In this document: one piece after another, positions 33,683-42,322 of the stretch | Layout of the letters: every line of letters starts with the position of its first letter | How positions within the stretch are numbered: the first letter of the stretch is position 1 | The notes under the pieces: model-generated | Database searches by the model: none | Seen by the model: the letters and a program-made list of their open reading frames with translations, nothing else | What the model was told of the DNA's origin: nothing | From: Pseudomonas fluorescens | GTDB lineage: Bacteria > Pseudomonadota > Gammaproteobacteria > Pseudomonadales > Pseudomonadaceae | Length of the DNA stretch: 64,000 bases | Assembly: GCF_003732425.1 (NCBI RefSeq) | Contig: NZ_MOBX01000015.1 | Span: forward strand, 744,715-808,714 | Reading direction: 5' to 3' | Translations under genes and position numbers: made by a program

Positions 33683-34504
33683 ATGCCGCGTTTTCTGGCT
33701 CCATTGTTTCTGCTCTGTCTGACCTTCAATGCCCACGCCGACAGTTACATCACCCGGCTACTGAACAAACCGGTGCCGGGCGGCGTGGCGGTGGTTGATC
33801 TGGGCACCGCCGCGCAGGCACCGAAAGCCACGTATCAGGGCAAACCGGTGCTGGTGGTGAAAGAACAGAACAATTGGCTGGCGATTGTCGGCGTGCCGTT
33901 GACTGTGAAGCCGGGCGCGCAGCAGATCAGCAGTGGCGGGCGTAATCTGCCGTTCACCGTGGGCAACAAGAAATACCCGGAACAACGCATCACCCTGAAG
34001 AACAAGCAGCAGGTCAACCCGGATCAGTCGAACCTCAAGCGCATCGAGGGCGAACTGGCCGAGCAGATCAAGGCGTATCGCAGCTTCAGCCCGAACACGC
34101 CGAGCAACCTGCTGCTGGACAAACCGGTCAACGGGCCGCTGTCGAGCAAGTTTGGCGTGCGTCGTTTCTTTAATGGTGAAGAGCGCAATCCCCACGCAGG
34201 CCTCGACTTCGCCGTGCCGGCGGGCACGCCGATCAAGACCCCGGCGGCGGGTAAGGTGATCCTCACCGGCAATTACTTCTTCAATGGCAATACGGTGTTT
34301 GTCGACCATGGGCAGGGCTTTATCAGCATGTTCTGCCATATGTCGAAGATTGACGTGAAGGTCGGCGATCAACTGGCGCGCGGAGCGGTGGTCGGCAAGG
34401 TCGGCTCGACTGGCCGGGCGACCGGGCCGCACATGCACTGGAATGTCAGCCTGAATGATGCGCGGGTGGATCCGGCGATATTCATTGGTGCATTCCAGCC
34501 TTGA
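33683..34504 (+). CDS. Secreted M23 (LytM) family peptidase
   Basis: A 273-residue periplasmic protein with a signal peptide (about 1-19, ending AHA before DSYITRLL). The C-terminal LytM domain (about 150-268) keeps the zinc ligands: His and Asp in NPHAGLDFA and the HxH of GPHMHWNVS, with SMFCHMSKI also in place. Intact ligands suggest an active peptidoglycan endopeptidase rather than a degenerate activator. The N-terminal part matches the PA3787-like proteins of pseudomonads, as I recall. Confidence 0.9.
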   Translation: MPRFLAPLFLLCLTFNAHADSYITRLLNKPVPGGVAVVDLGTAAQAPKATYQGKPVLVVKEQNNWLAIVGVPLTVKPGAQQISSGGRNLPFTVGNKKYPEQRITLKNKQQVNPDQSNLKRIEGELAEQIKAYRSFSPNTPSNLLLDKPVNGPLSSKFGVRRFFNGEERNPHAGLDFAVPAGTPIKTPAAGKVILTGNYFFNGNTVFVDHGQGFISMFCHMSKIDVKVGDQLARGAVVGKVGSTGRATGPHMHWNVSLNDARVDPAIFIGAFQP

Positions 34505-34526
34505 ATATGTATTGAGGCGACCGGCC

Positions 34527-34609
34527 TCTTCGCGAGCAGGCTCGCTCCCACTCTGGATCTTACTCACAACAAAGATCCCCTGTGGGAGCGAGCCTGCTCG
34601 CGAAGGCGG
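34527..34609. repeat. REP pair (GCGAGCAGGCTCGCTCCCAC family)
   Basis: Arms at 34527-34551 and 34580-34609, after the M23 gene. The following 34610-34765 holds nothing else that I can name. Confidence 0.85.
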
Positions 34610-34765
34610 CCTGTACAGCACATCAATACGTACTGAATTGCTATAAACCTCGATTGCGCCCCAATCAAACCTCGCGCAAATATCACAACGATCAGCGATC
34701 TCCAGCGCAATAAAATCCCGCAAAAGTTCTCTTTACGAGTATTCCTCTCAATTTTTTTCGACTGC

Positions 34766-34794
34766 TTGCCATCCTCTCCCCTCGCGGTTAGGGT
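34766..34794 (+). promoter_or_regulatory. Possible leuA leader promoter
   Basis: TTGCCA at 34766-34771, 17-base spacer, TAGGGT at 34789-34794. The transcript would begin only a few bases before the leader ATG. The -10 box is weak, so this is tentative. Confidence 0.35.
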
Positions 34795-34801
34795 TGAAGG
34801 C

Positions 34802-34879
34802 ATGAAAACCTCTCACACCCTTATTCAGCTTCGCCAGCACCGCAGCCTGTGCCTCGTCAGCGCACGACTGCCAGGCTGA
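34802..34879 (+). CDS. leuA leader peptide (25 residues)
   Basis: ATG at 34802 opens a 25-codon frame ending in TGA at 34877-34879; AAGG lies just upstream. The peptide starts MKTSHTLIQLRQH and ends LVSARLPG. Five of 25 residues are Leu, with one Ile and one Val, and the Leu codons cluster in the second half. It ends 89 bases before leuA. I recall near-identical short peptides in front of leuA in other pseudomonads. A clear Rho-independent terminator between it and leuA was not found; only a short GGCCG/CGGCC hairpin (34930-34947) is visible, so the mechanism is open. Confidence 0.65.
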   Translation: MKTSHTLIQLRQHRSLCLVSARLPG

Positions 34880-34968
34880 ATCGCTGCGCCTCGTCCCACG
34901 CTTTTCCAAGAACATTCGTTCCACCGGCAGGCCGCCTCTTTTCGGCCCAGACAATAAGGAATTTCCCG

Positions 34969-36648
34969 ATGAGCATGCTCAAAGATCCGTCTTCGAAATA
35001 CCGCGCGTTTCCCGTCATCAACTTGCCGGATCGCACTTGGCCGTCGAAAACCATCGACGCCGCGCCGATCTGGTGCAGCTCCGACTTGCGTGACGGCAAC
35101 CAGTCGCTGATCGAGCCGATGGACGCGGTGAAAAAGCTGCGTTTCTGGAAGACTCTGGTGCAGGTGGGCGTGAAAGAAATCGAAGCCTCGTTCCCGGCCG
35201 CTTCGCAAACCGACTTCGACTTCGTGCGCACCCTGATCGAAGAAGGCCACATCCCGGACGACACCACTATCCAGGTGCTGACCCAGGGCCGTGAAGATCT
35301 GATCGAGCGCACTTTCGAATCCCTGCGCGGCGCGAAGAAAGCCATCGTTCACCTGTACAACGCCACTTCGCCGTCTTTCCGTCGCATTGTCTTCAACCAG
35401 GACAAGGATGGCATCAAGGCCATCGCCGTTAACGCGGCCAAGCTGTTCGTCAAGTACGCGGCGATGCAGCCGGACACCGAGTGGACCTTCGAGTACTCGC
35501 CGGAAACCTTCAGCGCCACCGAGCTGGAATTCGCCAAGGAAGTCTGTGACGCGGTGATCGAGGTGTGGAACCCGACGCCTGAGCACAAGATGATCCTCAA
35601 CCTGCCAGCCACCGTTGAATGCGCGACCCCGAACATCTACGCCGACCAGATCGAGTGGTTCGGCCGCAACATCAACCGTCGTGACAGCGTGATCATCAGC
35701 CTGCACACCCACAACGACCGTGGCACCGGCGTCGCCGCCACCGAACTGGGCCTGATGGCCGGCGCGGATCGCGTCGAAGGCTGCCTGTTCGGCAACGGCG
35801 AGCGTACCGGTAACGTCGACCTCGTCACCGTCGCACTGAACATGTACACCCAGGGCGTCGACCCTGAGCTGGACTTCTCCGACATCGACGGCGTGCGCAA
35901 AGTCGTCGAAGAGTGCAACCAGATTCAGGTGCACCCGCGTCACCCGTACGTTGGCGATCTGGTTCACACCGCATTCTCCGGCTCGCACCAGGATGCGATC
36001 CGCAAGGGCTTCGCCCAGCAGAAACCGGACACCCTGTGGGAAGTGCCGTACTTGCCGATCGACCCGGCCGACATCGGTCGCAGCTACGAGGCAGTGATTC
36101 GCGTCAACAGCCAGTCGGGCAAGGGCGGCATCGCCTACTTGCTGGAGCAGGAATACGGCATCAGCCTGCCACGCCGCATGCAGATCGAATTCAGCCAGGT
36201 TGTGCAGCGTGAAACCGACCGCCTCGGTCTGGAGATGACCGCCAAGCAGATCCACTCGCTGTTGATCAGCGAATACCTGCAAGCCAACACCCCGTATGCG
36301 CTGGTCAGCCATCGCCTGCAGGAAGAAAACGGCAACAGCGCCGTTGAAGTGGAAGTGGCGAGCAAAGGTCAGGGCGAAACCAACCTGCACTGGCGCGGCA
36401 AGGGCAACGGTGCGCTGGAAGCACTGGTCGCCGGCCTGCCGATTCCGGTGGAGATCATGGACTACAACGAACATGCGATCGGCGCGGGCACCAACGCCAA
36501 GGCAGCGGCGTACATCGAGCTGCGTGTAAACGGCGAGCGTGCGGTGCATGGCGTGGGTATCGATGAAAACATCACCACCGCCAGCTTCAAGGCCCTGTTC
36601 AGCGCACTGAACCGCTCGCTGAGCCAGCCTGAGGCGAAAGCGGCGTAA
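34969..36648 (+). CDS. leuA: 2-isopropylmalate synthase
   Basis: A 559-residue enzyme that condenses acetyl-CoA with 2-oxoisovalerate, the first step of leucine synthesis. The catalytic TIM barrel has LRDGNQSLIEPM (about 34-45) and SLHTHNDRGTGVA with the metal-binding HxH, then a C-terminal leucine-binding regulatory domain (about 440-559). It belongs to the longer LeuA class of about 560 residues. The ATG at 34969 follows TAAGGA; upstream in-frame starts would read through the leader region. A strong terminator follows. Confidence 0.97.
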   Translation: MSMLKDPSSKYRAFPVINLPDRTWPSKTIDAAPIWCSSDLRDGNQSLIEPMDAVKKLRFWKTLVQVGVKEIEASFPAASQTDFDFVRTLIEEGHIPDDTTIQVLTQGREDLIERTFESLRGAKKAIVHLYNATSPSFRRIVFNQDKDGIKAIAVNAAKLFVKYAAMQPDTEWTFEYSPETFSATELEFAKEVCDAVIEVWNPTPEHKMILNLPATVECATPNIYADQIEWFGRNINRRDSVIISLHTHNDRGTGVAATELGLMAGADRVEGCLFGNGERTGNVDLVTVALNMYTQGVDPELDFSDIDGVRKVVEECNQIQVHPRHPYVGDLVHTAFSGSHQDAIRKGFAQQKPDTLWEVPYLPIDPADIGRSYEAVIRVNSQSGKGGIAYLLEQEYGISLPRRMQIEFSQVVQRETDRLGLEMTAKQIHSLLISEYLQANTPYALVSHRLQEENGNSAVEVEVASKGQGETNLHWRGKGNGALEALVAGLPIPVEIMDYNEHAIGAGTNAKAAAYIELRVNGERAVHGVGIDENITTASFKALFSALNRSLSQPEAKAA

Positions 36649-36666
36649 TCGACCGCTGAAATGTAA

Positions 36667-36700
36667 AAGGCCCCGGAGCGAACACTCCGGGGCCTTTTTG
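36667..36700 (+). terminator. Terminator of leuA
   Basis: Stem AGGCCCCGGAG / CTCCGGGGCCT with a six-base loop, then TTTTT, 20 bases after the leuA stop. Confidence 0.93.
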
Positions 36701-36704
36701 TTGA

Positions 36705-36788
36705 AGATCAAAAGATCGCAGCCTTCGGCAGCTCCTACATTGTGATGTCGTACACCATGTAGGAGCTGCCGAAGGCTGCGATCTTTTG
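36705..36788. repeat. REP pair (GTAGGAGCTGCCGAAGGCTGCGATC family)
   Basis: Nearly perfect inverted repeat directly after the leuA terminator, with the arms (36705-36739, 36757-36788) matching those at 5375-5461. Confidence 0.85.
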
Positions 36789-36792
36789 CTTT

Positions 36793-37584
36793 TCAGGTGA
36801 ACTCAAATGTGTCGGCATCCAGGTTCGCTGGAAAGCGTTCACGATAAGCCGCCAATGGTGCGGCTTCCAAAACCACCTTGAACACCCCGTCCGCCTCCCC
36901 CGCTGCCAGCAGGGTTTCACCCTGGAAATCCAGCACCTGACTATCACCGGTGTAAGCGAAGCCCTTGCCATCGGTGCCGACGCGATTCACCGCCGCCACG
37001 TAGCAAAGATTTTCGATAGCGCGCGCCGGCAACAGACGATTCCAGTGCAGACGCCGCGCGCCCGGCCAGTTGGCGGTGTACAGCAGTAGATCGGTGTCTT
37101 GCGCATCACGGCTCCACACCGGGAAGCGCAGGTCATAACAAATCAGCGGACGGATGCGCCACCCCTTGAGTTCGAACTGCACCTGACGTTCGCCGGGGGT
37201 GTAGTGGTTGTGCTCGCCGGCCATGCGGAACAGGTGACGTTTGTCGTAATGCAGCACTTCGCCGTCCGGCCGCGCCCACAGCAGGCGGTTGCGATGGCTG
37301 CCGTCGGCGGCCTGAATGATCACGCTGCCGGTAATGACTGCATTGAGCTTCGCCGCCTGAACCCGCAGCCATTTGCTGGTCGGGCCGTTCTCGGCTTCGG
37401 CGAGGGTCTCGGACTCCATGGAGAATCCGGTGGTGAACATTTCCGGCAGGATAATCAGATCCGCCCCCCGCGCCTGCTCCAGCAACACCTCGAAATGCTC
37501 AAGGTTGGCCTGGCGGTCATGCCAGGCCAGGCTGGTCTGGATCAGCGCCAGGTTGAGATCGGGTAACGCACTCAGATCACGCAT
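36793..37584 (-). CDS. Omega-amidase / carbon-nitrogen hydrolase (YafV type)
   Basis: A 263-residue nitrilase-superfamily amidase. The catalytic triad is visible: Glu in ILPEMFTTGFSM (about 47), Lys in HYDKRHLFRM (about 115) and Cys in PLICYDLRFPVWSR (about 149). YafV-type enzymes hydrolyse 2-oxoglutaramate and 2-oxosuccinamate. The start overlaps the end of the aminotransferase gene by 13 bases; that partner makes the oxo-acid amides when glutamine is amino donor, so the pair fits methionine salvage. Confidence 0.88.
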   Translation of the reverse strand: MRDLSALPDLNLALIQTSLAWHDRQANLEHFEVLLEQARGADLIILPEMFTTGFSMESETLAEAENGPTSKWLRVQAAKLNAVITGSVIIQAADGSHRNRLLWARPDGEVLHYDKRHLFRMAGEHNHYTPGERQVQFELKGWRIRPLICYDLRFPVWSRDAQDTDLLLYTANWPGARRLHWNRLLPARAIENLCYVAAVNRVGTDGKGFAYTGDSQVLDFQGETLLAAGEADGVFKVVLEAAPLAAYRERFPANLDADTFEFT

Positions 37585-38720
37585 AGTTTCGCCGCCGCTT
37601 CACGCAGCGTCTCCTCGCGTTTGGCGAAGCACAAGCGCACCAGGCGCTGGCCTTGCGGTGGGTTCTGGTAGAACACCGACACCGGAATACTGGCCACGCC
37701 GTGCTCGCGGGTCATCCACATTGCCATCTCGAAGTCGTTGAGGTCAGGGCGAATCTGCGAATAATCGACCAGTTGAAAATAGGTGCCGGTGACACGAGTG
37801 AAGCTGAAGCGCGAAGGTGCCAGCAGATCGCAGAACAAATCGCGCTTGGCCTGATAGAAGCCCGGCAACTCTTCGACGTGTTCTGGATGCTCGGCCATGT
37901 AATCAGCCAGCGCATATTGCAACGGCGTGACGCCGCAGAAACTGACGTACTGGTGCACCTTGCGCAATTCAGCCGTCAGGGCTGGCGGCGCAACGACGTA
38001 ACCGGTTTTCCAGCCAGTGACGTGATAGGTCTTGCCGAACGAACTGACCACGAACGCGCGCTGATACAGCTCTTCATGGGCCAGTACGCTGACGTGCGGC
38101 ACGCCGTCGAACACCAGGTGTTCGTAGACTTCATCGCTGATCACATAGATGTCGCGGTCACGGATGAGCGCTGCCAATTGATCCAGCTCGGCACGACTGA
38201 TCAGCGCGCCGCTCGGGTTGTGCGGGGTGTTGATGACGATCATTTTCGTGCGCGGACTCAGCGCCGCGGCGAGCTGGTCGAAATCGATGGAGAAGTCGCC
38301 CGGGTTCAGTTGCACATGCACGCAACGACCGCCCGCCAACTCCGTCGCCGGTTCGTAGCTGTCGTAGCACGGATCGAACACGATGACTTCGTCGCCGCTG
38401 TGGATAACCGCCTGAATCGCACAGAAGATCGCCTGGGTGGCGCCTGGCGTGACCGTCACTTCGCTGTCGGCATTGACCTGCACGCCATAGCTGCGAGCGA
38501 TTTTCGCCGCAATCTGCTCGCGCAGCGCCGGCAGACCGGTCATCGGTGAATACTGGTTATGGCCACTGGCGATGTGCCGACCGACCGCGTCACGCAGGGA
38601 CTGCGGGCCGTCGAAATCAGGAAAACCCTGGGACAGGTTGATCGCTCCGGTTTGCGCCGCGAGCTGAGACATCTGCGTGAAAATAGTGATGCCGACATTC
38701 GGCAGCTTACTGGTGATCAT
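37572..38720 (-). CDS. PLP-dependent aminotransferase (methionine/KMTB aminotransferase type)
   Basis: A 382-residue fold-type I aminotransferase. The PLP Lys is in SSFGKTYHVTGWKTGY (about 236-251). Other anchors: INLSQGFPDFDGP, YSPMTGLPALREQIA, DEVYEHLVFDG and RLCFAKREETL. It is close to E. coli YbdL, which converts 4-methylthio-2-oxobutyrate and methionine using glutamine. Start 38720 has AAGGGG upstream; the longer version from 38747 lacks support. The omega-amidase gene overlaps its end. Confidence 0.88.
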   Translation of the reverse strand: MITSKLPNVGITIFTQMSQLAAQTGAINLSQGFPDFDGPQSLRDAVGRHIASGHNQYSPMTGLPALREQIAAKIARSYGVQVNADSEVTVTPGATQAIFCAIQAVIHSGDEVIVFDPCYDSYEPATELAGGRCVHVQLNPGDFSIDFDQLAAALSPRTKMIVINTPHNPSGALISRAELDQLAALIRDRDIYVISDEVYEHLVFDGVPHVSVLAHEELYQRAFVVSSFGKTYHVTGWKTGYVVAPPALTAELRKVHQYVSFCGVTPLQYALADYMAEHPEHVEELPGFYQAKRDLFCDLLAPSRFSFTRVTGTYFQLVDYSQIRPDLNDFEMAMWMTREHGVASIPVSVFYQNPPQGQRLVRLCFAKREETLREAAAKLCVI

Positions 38721-38814
38721 CGGTAGCCCCTTGCAGGTGAGCTGCAAGTTTCAAGCGCCAAGCCATAAATCTCAAGCGGCAAGTTACAAGCTGCAAGCTA
38801 AAACCAGCGCCCAC

Positions 38815-38844
38815 AAAAAAGGGCTCTGACAAGAGCCCTTTTTG
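38815..38844 (-). terminator. Terminator of der (bidirectional)
   Basis: GGGCTC / GAGCCC around a TGACAA loop (38821-38838), with A and T runs on both sides, so it can stop both strands. The der stop lies at 38887 on the minus strand. Short 'caagctgcaag'-like repeats surround it at 38740-38880. Confidence 0.85.
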
Positions 38845-38886
38845 CTTTTACTTGAAGCTTGCAGCTAAAAACTGGCAGCTGCTTCT

Positions 38887-40356
38887 TTATTTCTTGTCGC
38901 GGCGCTTCTTGTCGGCTTTTTTGTGGTGCGACATCAAGCGACGCTTCTTGTTGACCTGGCGGTCGGTCAGCGTGGTCTTGTTGCCTTCGTACGGGTTCTC
39001 GCCGCCCTTGAACTCGATGCGGATCGGCGTACCGACCAGCTTCAGTACACGACGGTAGGTGTTCTCGAGATAACGCACATACGACTTCGGCACTTTCTCG
39101 ATCTGGTTACCGTGGATCACGATGATCGGCGGGTTCGCACCACCCAAGTGAGCGTAACGCAGCTTGATCCGGCGGTTGTTGACCATCGGTGGCGCATGCT
39201 CGCCCACCGCGTCTTCCAGAATCTGGGTCAGACGGTTGGTCGGCCAGCGGGTGACCGCCGACTTGAACGAGTTCTGTACGGACGCGTAGAGGTTACCCAC
39301 GCCAGTGCCGTGCAGGGCCGAGATGAAGTGGATGTCGGCGTAGTCAACGAAGAACAGCCGACGCTGCAACTCGACCTTCACGTAGTCGCGCTCGCTCGGC
39401 GTCATGCCGTCCCACTTGTTGATCGCGATCACCAGGGCACGCCCCGATTCGATCGCGAAGCCCAGCAGGTTGAGGTCGTGATCGACCACGCCTTCGCGGG
39501 CGTCCATCACGAAGATCACCACGTTGGCGTCTTTGATCGCCTGCAGGGTTTTCACCACGGAGAATTTTTCGACTTCTTCGTGGATCTTGCCGCGCTTGCG
39601 TACACCGGCGGTGTCGATCAGCGTGTACTTCTCTTCATTGCGTTCGAACGGAATGTAGATACTGTCGCGGGTGGTGCCGGGCTGGTCATAGACGATAACC
39701 CGGTCTTCACCGAGCATGCGGTTGACCAGGGTCGACTTGCCGACGTTCGGACGACCGATGATGGCGATCTTGATCCCGTCTTTTTCGCTCGGGCCAGGAA
39801 TGCGCTTGGCTTCCTCGCCTTCGGCAACGATCTCTTCCTCGCCTTCTTCTGGCTCTTCTTCGTCTCTCGGGAAATCACCCAGGGCGATTTCCAGCAACTG
39901 GGTGATGCCGCGACCGTGGGCACCGGCGATCGGGATCGCGTGGCCCATACCCAGCGGAGCGAATTCAGCGCGGGCCATTTCCGGGTCGATGTTGTCGACC
40001 TTGTTGGCGACCACGTGGGAACGCTTGTTACGTTTGCGCAGATGTTCGGCGATCATCTGGTCGGCGGCGGTGAAACCGGCCTTGGCATCTACCAGGAACA
40101 GCACAACATCCGCTTCTTCAATGGCCAGCAGCGACTGCTCGGCCATTTTTTCGTCCATACCATGCTCGTCACCGGAGATACCGCCGGTGTCGACCAGAAT
40201 GTAGGAACGCCCTTGCCACTTGGCCTCACCGTACTGGCGATCACGGGTCAGACCGGACAAGTCGCCGACAATGGCGTCGCGAGTCCTGGTCAGGCGGTTG
40301 AACAAGGTGGACTTGCCGACGTTCGGTCGGCCCACCAGGGCGATTACGGGAACCAT
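38887..40356 (-). CDS. der: Ribosome assembly GTPase Der (EngA)
   Basis: A 489-residue GTPase for 50S subunit maturation. Two tandem G domains, each with GRPNVGKST (about 8-16 and 201-209), DTGG or DTAG switch motifs and NKVD/NKWD, with an acidic linker between (EEEPEEGEEEIVAEGEE), then a KH-like domain and a basic tail (KKADKKRRDKK). ATG 40356 with GGAG upstream is preferred to the GTG four codons before. A hairpin terminator between bamB and der implies der also has its own promoter. Confidence 0.96.
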   Translation of the reverse strand: MVPVIALVGRPNVGKSTLFNRLTRTRDAIVGDLSGLTRDRQYGEAKWQGRSYILVDTGGISGDEHGMDEKMAEQSLLAIEEADVVLFLVDAKAGFTAADQMIAEHLRKRNKRSHVVANKVDNIDPEMARAEFAPLGMGHAIPIAGAHGRGITQLLEIALGDFPRDEEEPEEGEEEIVAEGEEAKRIPGPSEKDGIKIAIIGRPNVGKSTLVNRMLGEDRVIVYDQPGTTRDSIYIPFERNEEKYTLIDTAGVRKRGKIHEEVEKFSVVKTLQAIKDANVVIFVMDAREGVVDHDLNLLGFAIESGRALVIAINKWDGMTPSERDYVKVELQRRLFFVDYADIHFISALHGTGVGNLYASVQNSFKSAVTRWPTNRLTQILEDAVGEHAPPMVNNRRIKLRYAHLGGANPPIIVIHGNQIEKVPKSYVRYLENTYRRVLKLVGTPIRIEFKGGENPYEGNKTTLTDRQVNKKRRLMSHHKKADKKRRDKK

Positions 40357-40387
40357 GCGGCTCTCCACTTCGTTATTTCAGAAAATA

Positions 40388-40412
40388 CAAAAGCCGCTGC
40401 GAGGCAGCGGCT
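40388..40412 (-). terminator. Terminator of bamB
   Basis: Perfect nine-pair stem AGCCGCTGC / GCAGCGGCT with loop GAG (40392-40412), followed on the minus strand by TTTTG. A second small hairpin (GGGG / CCCC) lies at about 40473-40486, nearer the bamB stop. Confidence 0.75.
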
Positions 40413-40495
40413 GGTGCTCGGGGCAACACTGCGGGAGTGAACAGGTCCACTTCCACAAGTGAAGCTGCCTGGGGTGTTATCCCCAAGCATAGTTG

Positions 40496-41647
40496 TTACT
40501 TGATGGTCAGGGCTTCCAGTTTGCCGCTGTTGCCATAGACATAAATCATGTCACCCACCACCAGCGGACGGGCACGCAGGCCGTCGCTGTCGATGCGCTC
40601 ACGGCCGACGAAACGACCGTCAACCTGACTCAGCAGATGCAGATAACCTTCCAGGTCACCGACTGCAACATAGCTGGAGAACACTTCCGGCGCCGACAGT
40701 TGACGGCGAGCCAGCGAATCGTTGCTCCACAATGCTGTGGTGGAACGTTCGTCGACGCCTTCAACGGTGCCCGAGGACAGGCTCACGTAAACGCTGCCGA
40801 AACCCTGTGCGATACCGGCGTAGCTCGACGCATCGCGCTGCCAGAGTTGACGACCGCTTTCCAGATCCAGTGCCGCCACGCGACCCTGGTAGCTGGCGAC
40901 GTACAGCGTACCGCCGGACAGCAGCAGACCGCCGTCGATGTCGACCACGCGCTCCAGTTCCGAACGGCCCTGTGGAATCGCAATCCGTTGTTCCCACACC
41001 GGCACGCCGTTGGAAATATCCAGCGCGACCACTTTGCCGGTCGACAGGCCAGCCACCGCGAGGCGGTTGGTCACGAGCGGTGCACTGGTGCCACGCAGGG
41101 TCAGTACCGCCGGAGTGCTGTCATACACCCAGCGCTGGGTACCGGTGGAAGCATCCAGACCGATCAGACGATCGTCCTGAGTCTGCACCACCACCACGTC
41201 ACCGTTGTTGGCCGGCGGCGCGAGCACTTCGCTGTTCACGCGAGCGCGCCACTTCTCTTCACCATTGCTGGTGTCCAGAGCGACGACTTCGCCACGCAGC
41301 GTACCGATCAGAACCAGACCGTAACCCACACCAACGGCGCCGGAGACAGGCAAATCAAGATCCTGCTTCCACTTCACGTCGCCGTTGCTGCGATCCATGG
41401 CCATCACCACGCCGGTCACATCAGCGGCGTAGATGGTGTCACCGTCGATCGCCGGCACCAGCATGTTGTAGGTTTCGCCCTGACCGTCACCGATCGAACG
41501 ACTCCACTGCTTTTGCAGAACCACTTCTTCTTTGAAGTCGGTCAGTTCGGCCGGTGGCAATTCTTTCTTGCTGTTGCTGCTGCAACCCGCGGCCAGAAGG
41601 GCCAGAGCCAGCAATGCTGCATGCTTCCAACGGATCACGTCACGCAT
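40496..41647 (-). CDS. bamB: Outer-membrane assembly lipoprotein BamB
   Basis: A 383-residue lipoprotein of the BamABCDE complex that inserts beta-barrels. The signal peptide ends in the lipobox LLAAGC. The rest is an eight-bladed PQQ-like propeller with repeated segments such as LDTSNGEEKWRARVN, LDASTGTQRWVYD and LDLESGRQLWQRD. ATG 41647 overlaps the end of yfgM by eight bases. A longer frame to 41818 lies over yfgM and is a shadow. The order yfgM-bamB-der is conserved. Confidence 0.95.
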   Translation of the reverse strand: MRDVIRWKHAALLALALLAAGCSSNSKKELPPAELTDFKEEVVLQKQWSRSIGDGQGETYNMLVPAIDGDTIYAADVTGVVMAMDRSNGDVKWKQDLDLPVSGAVGVGYGLVLIGTLRGEVVALDTSNGEEKWRARVNSEVLAPPANNGDVVVVQTQDDRLIGLDASTGTQRWVYDSTPAVLTLRGTSAPLVTNRLAVAGLSTGKVVALDISNGVPVWEQRIAIPQGRSELERVVDIDGGLLLSGGTLYVASYQGRVAALDLESGRQLWQRDASSYAGIAQGFGSVYVSLSSGTVEGVDERSTTALWSNDSLARRQLSAPEVFSSYVAVGDLEGYLHLLSQVDGRFVGRERIDSDGLRARPLVVGDMIYVYGNSGKLEALTIK

Positions 41648-42281
41648 CCCCTTTGGCCAGGTCGTCGAGCTTGATTTGAAGGCCACCGACCGCCGCTTCA
41701 TCCGACAGTGCCGCCTTGGCTTTTTGATACGCCTTGTTCGCGTCATCGGTACGGCCCAGCTGGACCAGCAGGTCGCCCTTGAGTTCTTCGCGAGTAGCCA
41801 GGAACGCTTTGTCCGCATCGCCGTCGAGCAGTTTCAGGGCTTCGTCAGCCTTGTTCTGCGCGCCGAGTACCTGCGCCAGACGCTGACGGGCAATTTCGCC
41901 CAGCGCCGGGTTGGCCGGTTTGTCGACGATGGTTTTCAGTTCAGTCGCCGCGTCATCCAGCTTGCCGCTGTCAACGGCCACTTTGGCCACGAACAGGCTG
42001 CCGTACTGCGCGTAGGCAGAACCGCCGAATTCGCTGTTGAGCTTGCCGGCCAGATCCGCAACGCGGGCCGCATCAGGCTTGCCGTCAGGCGTCAGCGTGG
42101 TTTCCAGCAATTGCTGATAGAGCACCGAGGCGCCTTGCGACTGGTTGCTCTGATACTTGTGATAAGCCTGCCAGCCGAACACGATGACCAGCGCCAACAG
42201 GCCGCCGGTGACCAGAGGTTTGCCGTTGCGTGTCCACCAGTCCTTCAAATCCGCCAACTGTTCGTCTTCGGTACTCGACAC
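41640..42281 (-). CDS. yfgM: YfgM family tetratricopeptide protein (SecYEG-associated)
   Basis: A 213-residue inner-membrane protein. A single membrane anchor (about 24-42, VTGGLLALVIVFGWQAY) is followed by a periplasmic TPR-like region of Ala-rich helices (about 60-210). E. coli YfgM is an ancillary SecYEG/PpiD subunit. The N-terminal EDEQLADLKDWWTRNGK is typical. It lies between hisS and bamB, as in many gamma-proteobacteria. Confidence 0.9.
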   Translation of the reverse strand: MSSTEDEQLADLKDWWTRNGKPLVTGGLLALVIVFGWQAYHKYQSNQSQGASVLYQQLLETTLTPDGKPDAARVADLAGKLNSEFGGSAYAQYGSLFVAKVAVDSGKLDDAATELKTIVDKPANPALGEIARQRLAQVLGAQNKADEALKLLDGDADKAFLATREELKGDLLVQLGRTDDANKAYQKAKAALSDEAAVGGLQIKLDDLAKGDA

Positions 42282-42322
42282 CCCAATACTCCTTAATCGC
42301 TAAATCGGCTGTTTGGACAGCT

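Noticed and set aside
34930..34947. GGCCG/CGGCC hairpin before leuA considered as the attenuation terminator
   Set aside because: Only five base pairs, an eight-base loop, and no T run after it.
38740..38880. Short 'caagctgcaag' repeats around the der terminator, considered as a CRISPR-like or structured array
   Set aside because: Units are irregular, very short and without uniform spacers; they look like ordinary decayed intergenic repeats.
41648..41818. 57-codon extension of BamB upstream of 41647
   Set aside because: It overlaps yfgM in another frame, has no signal-peptide character, and would bury the lipoprotein signal.
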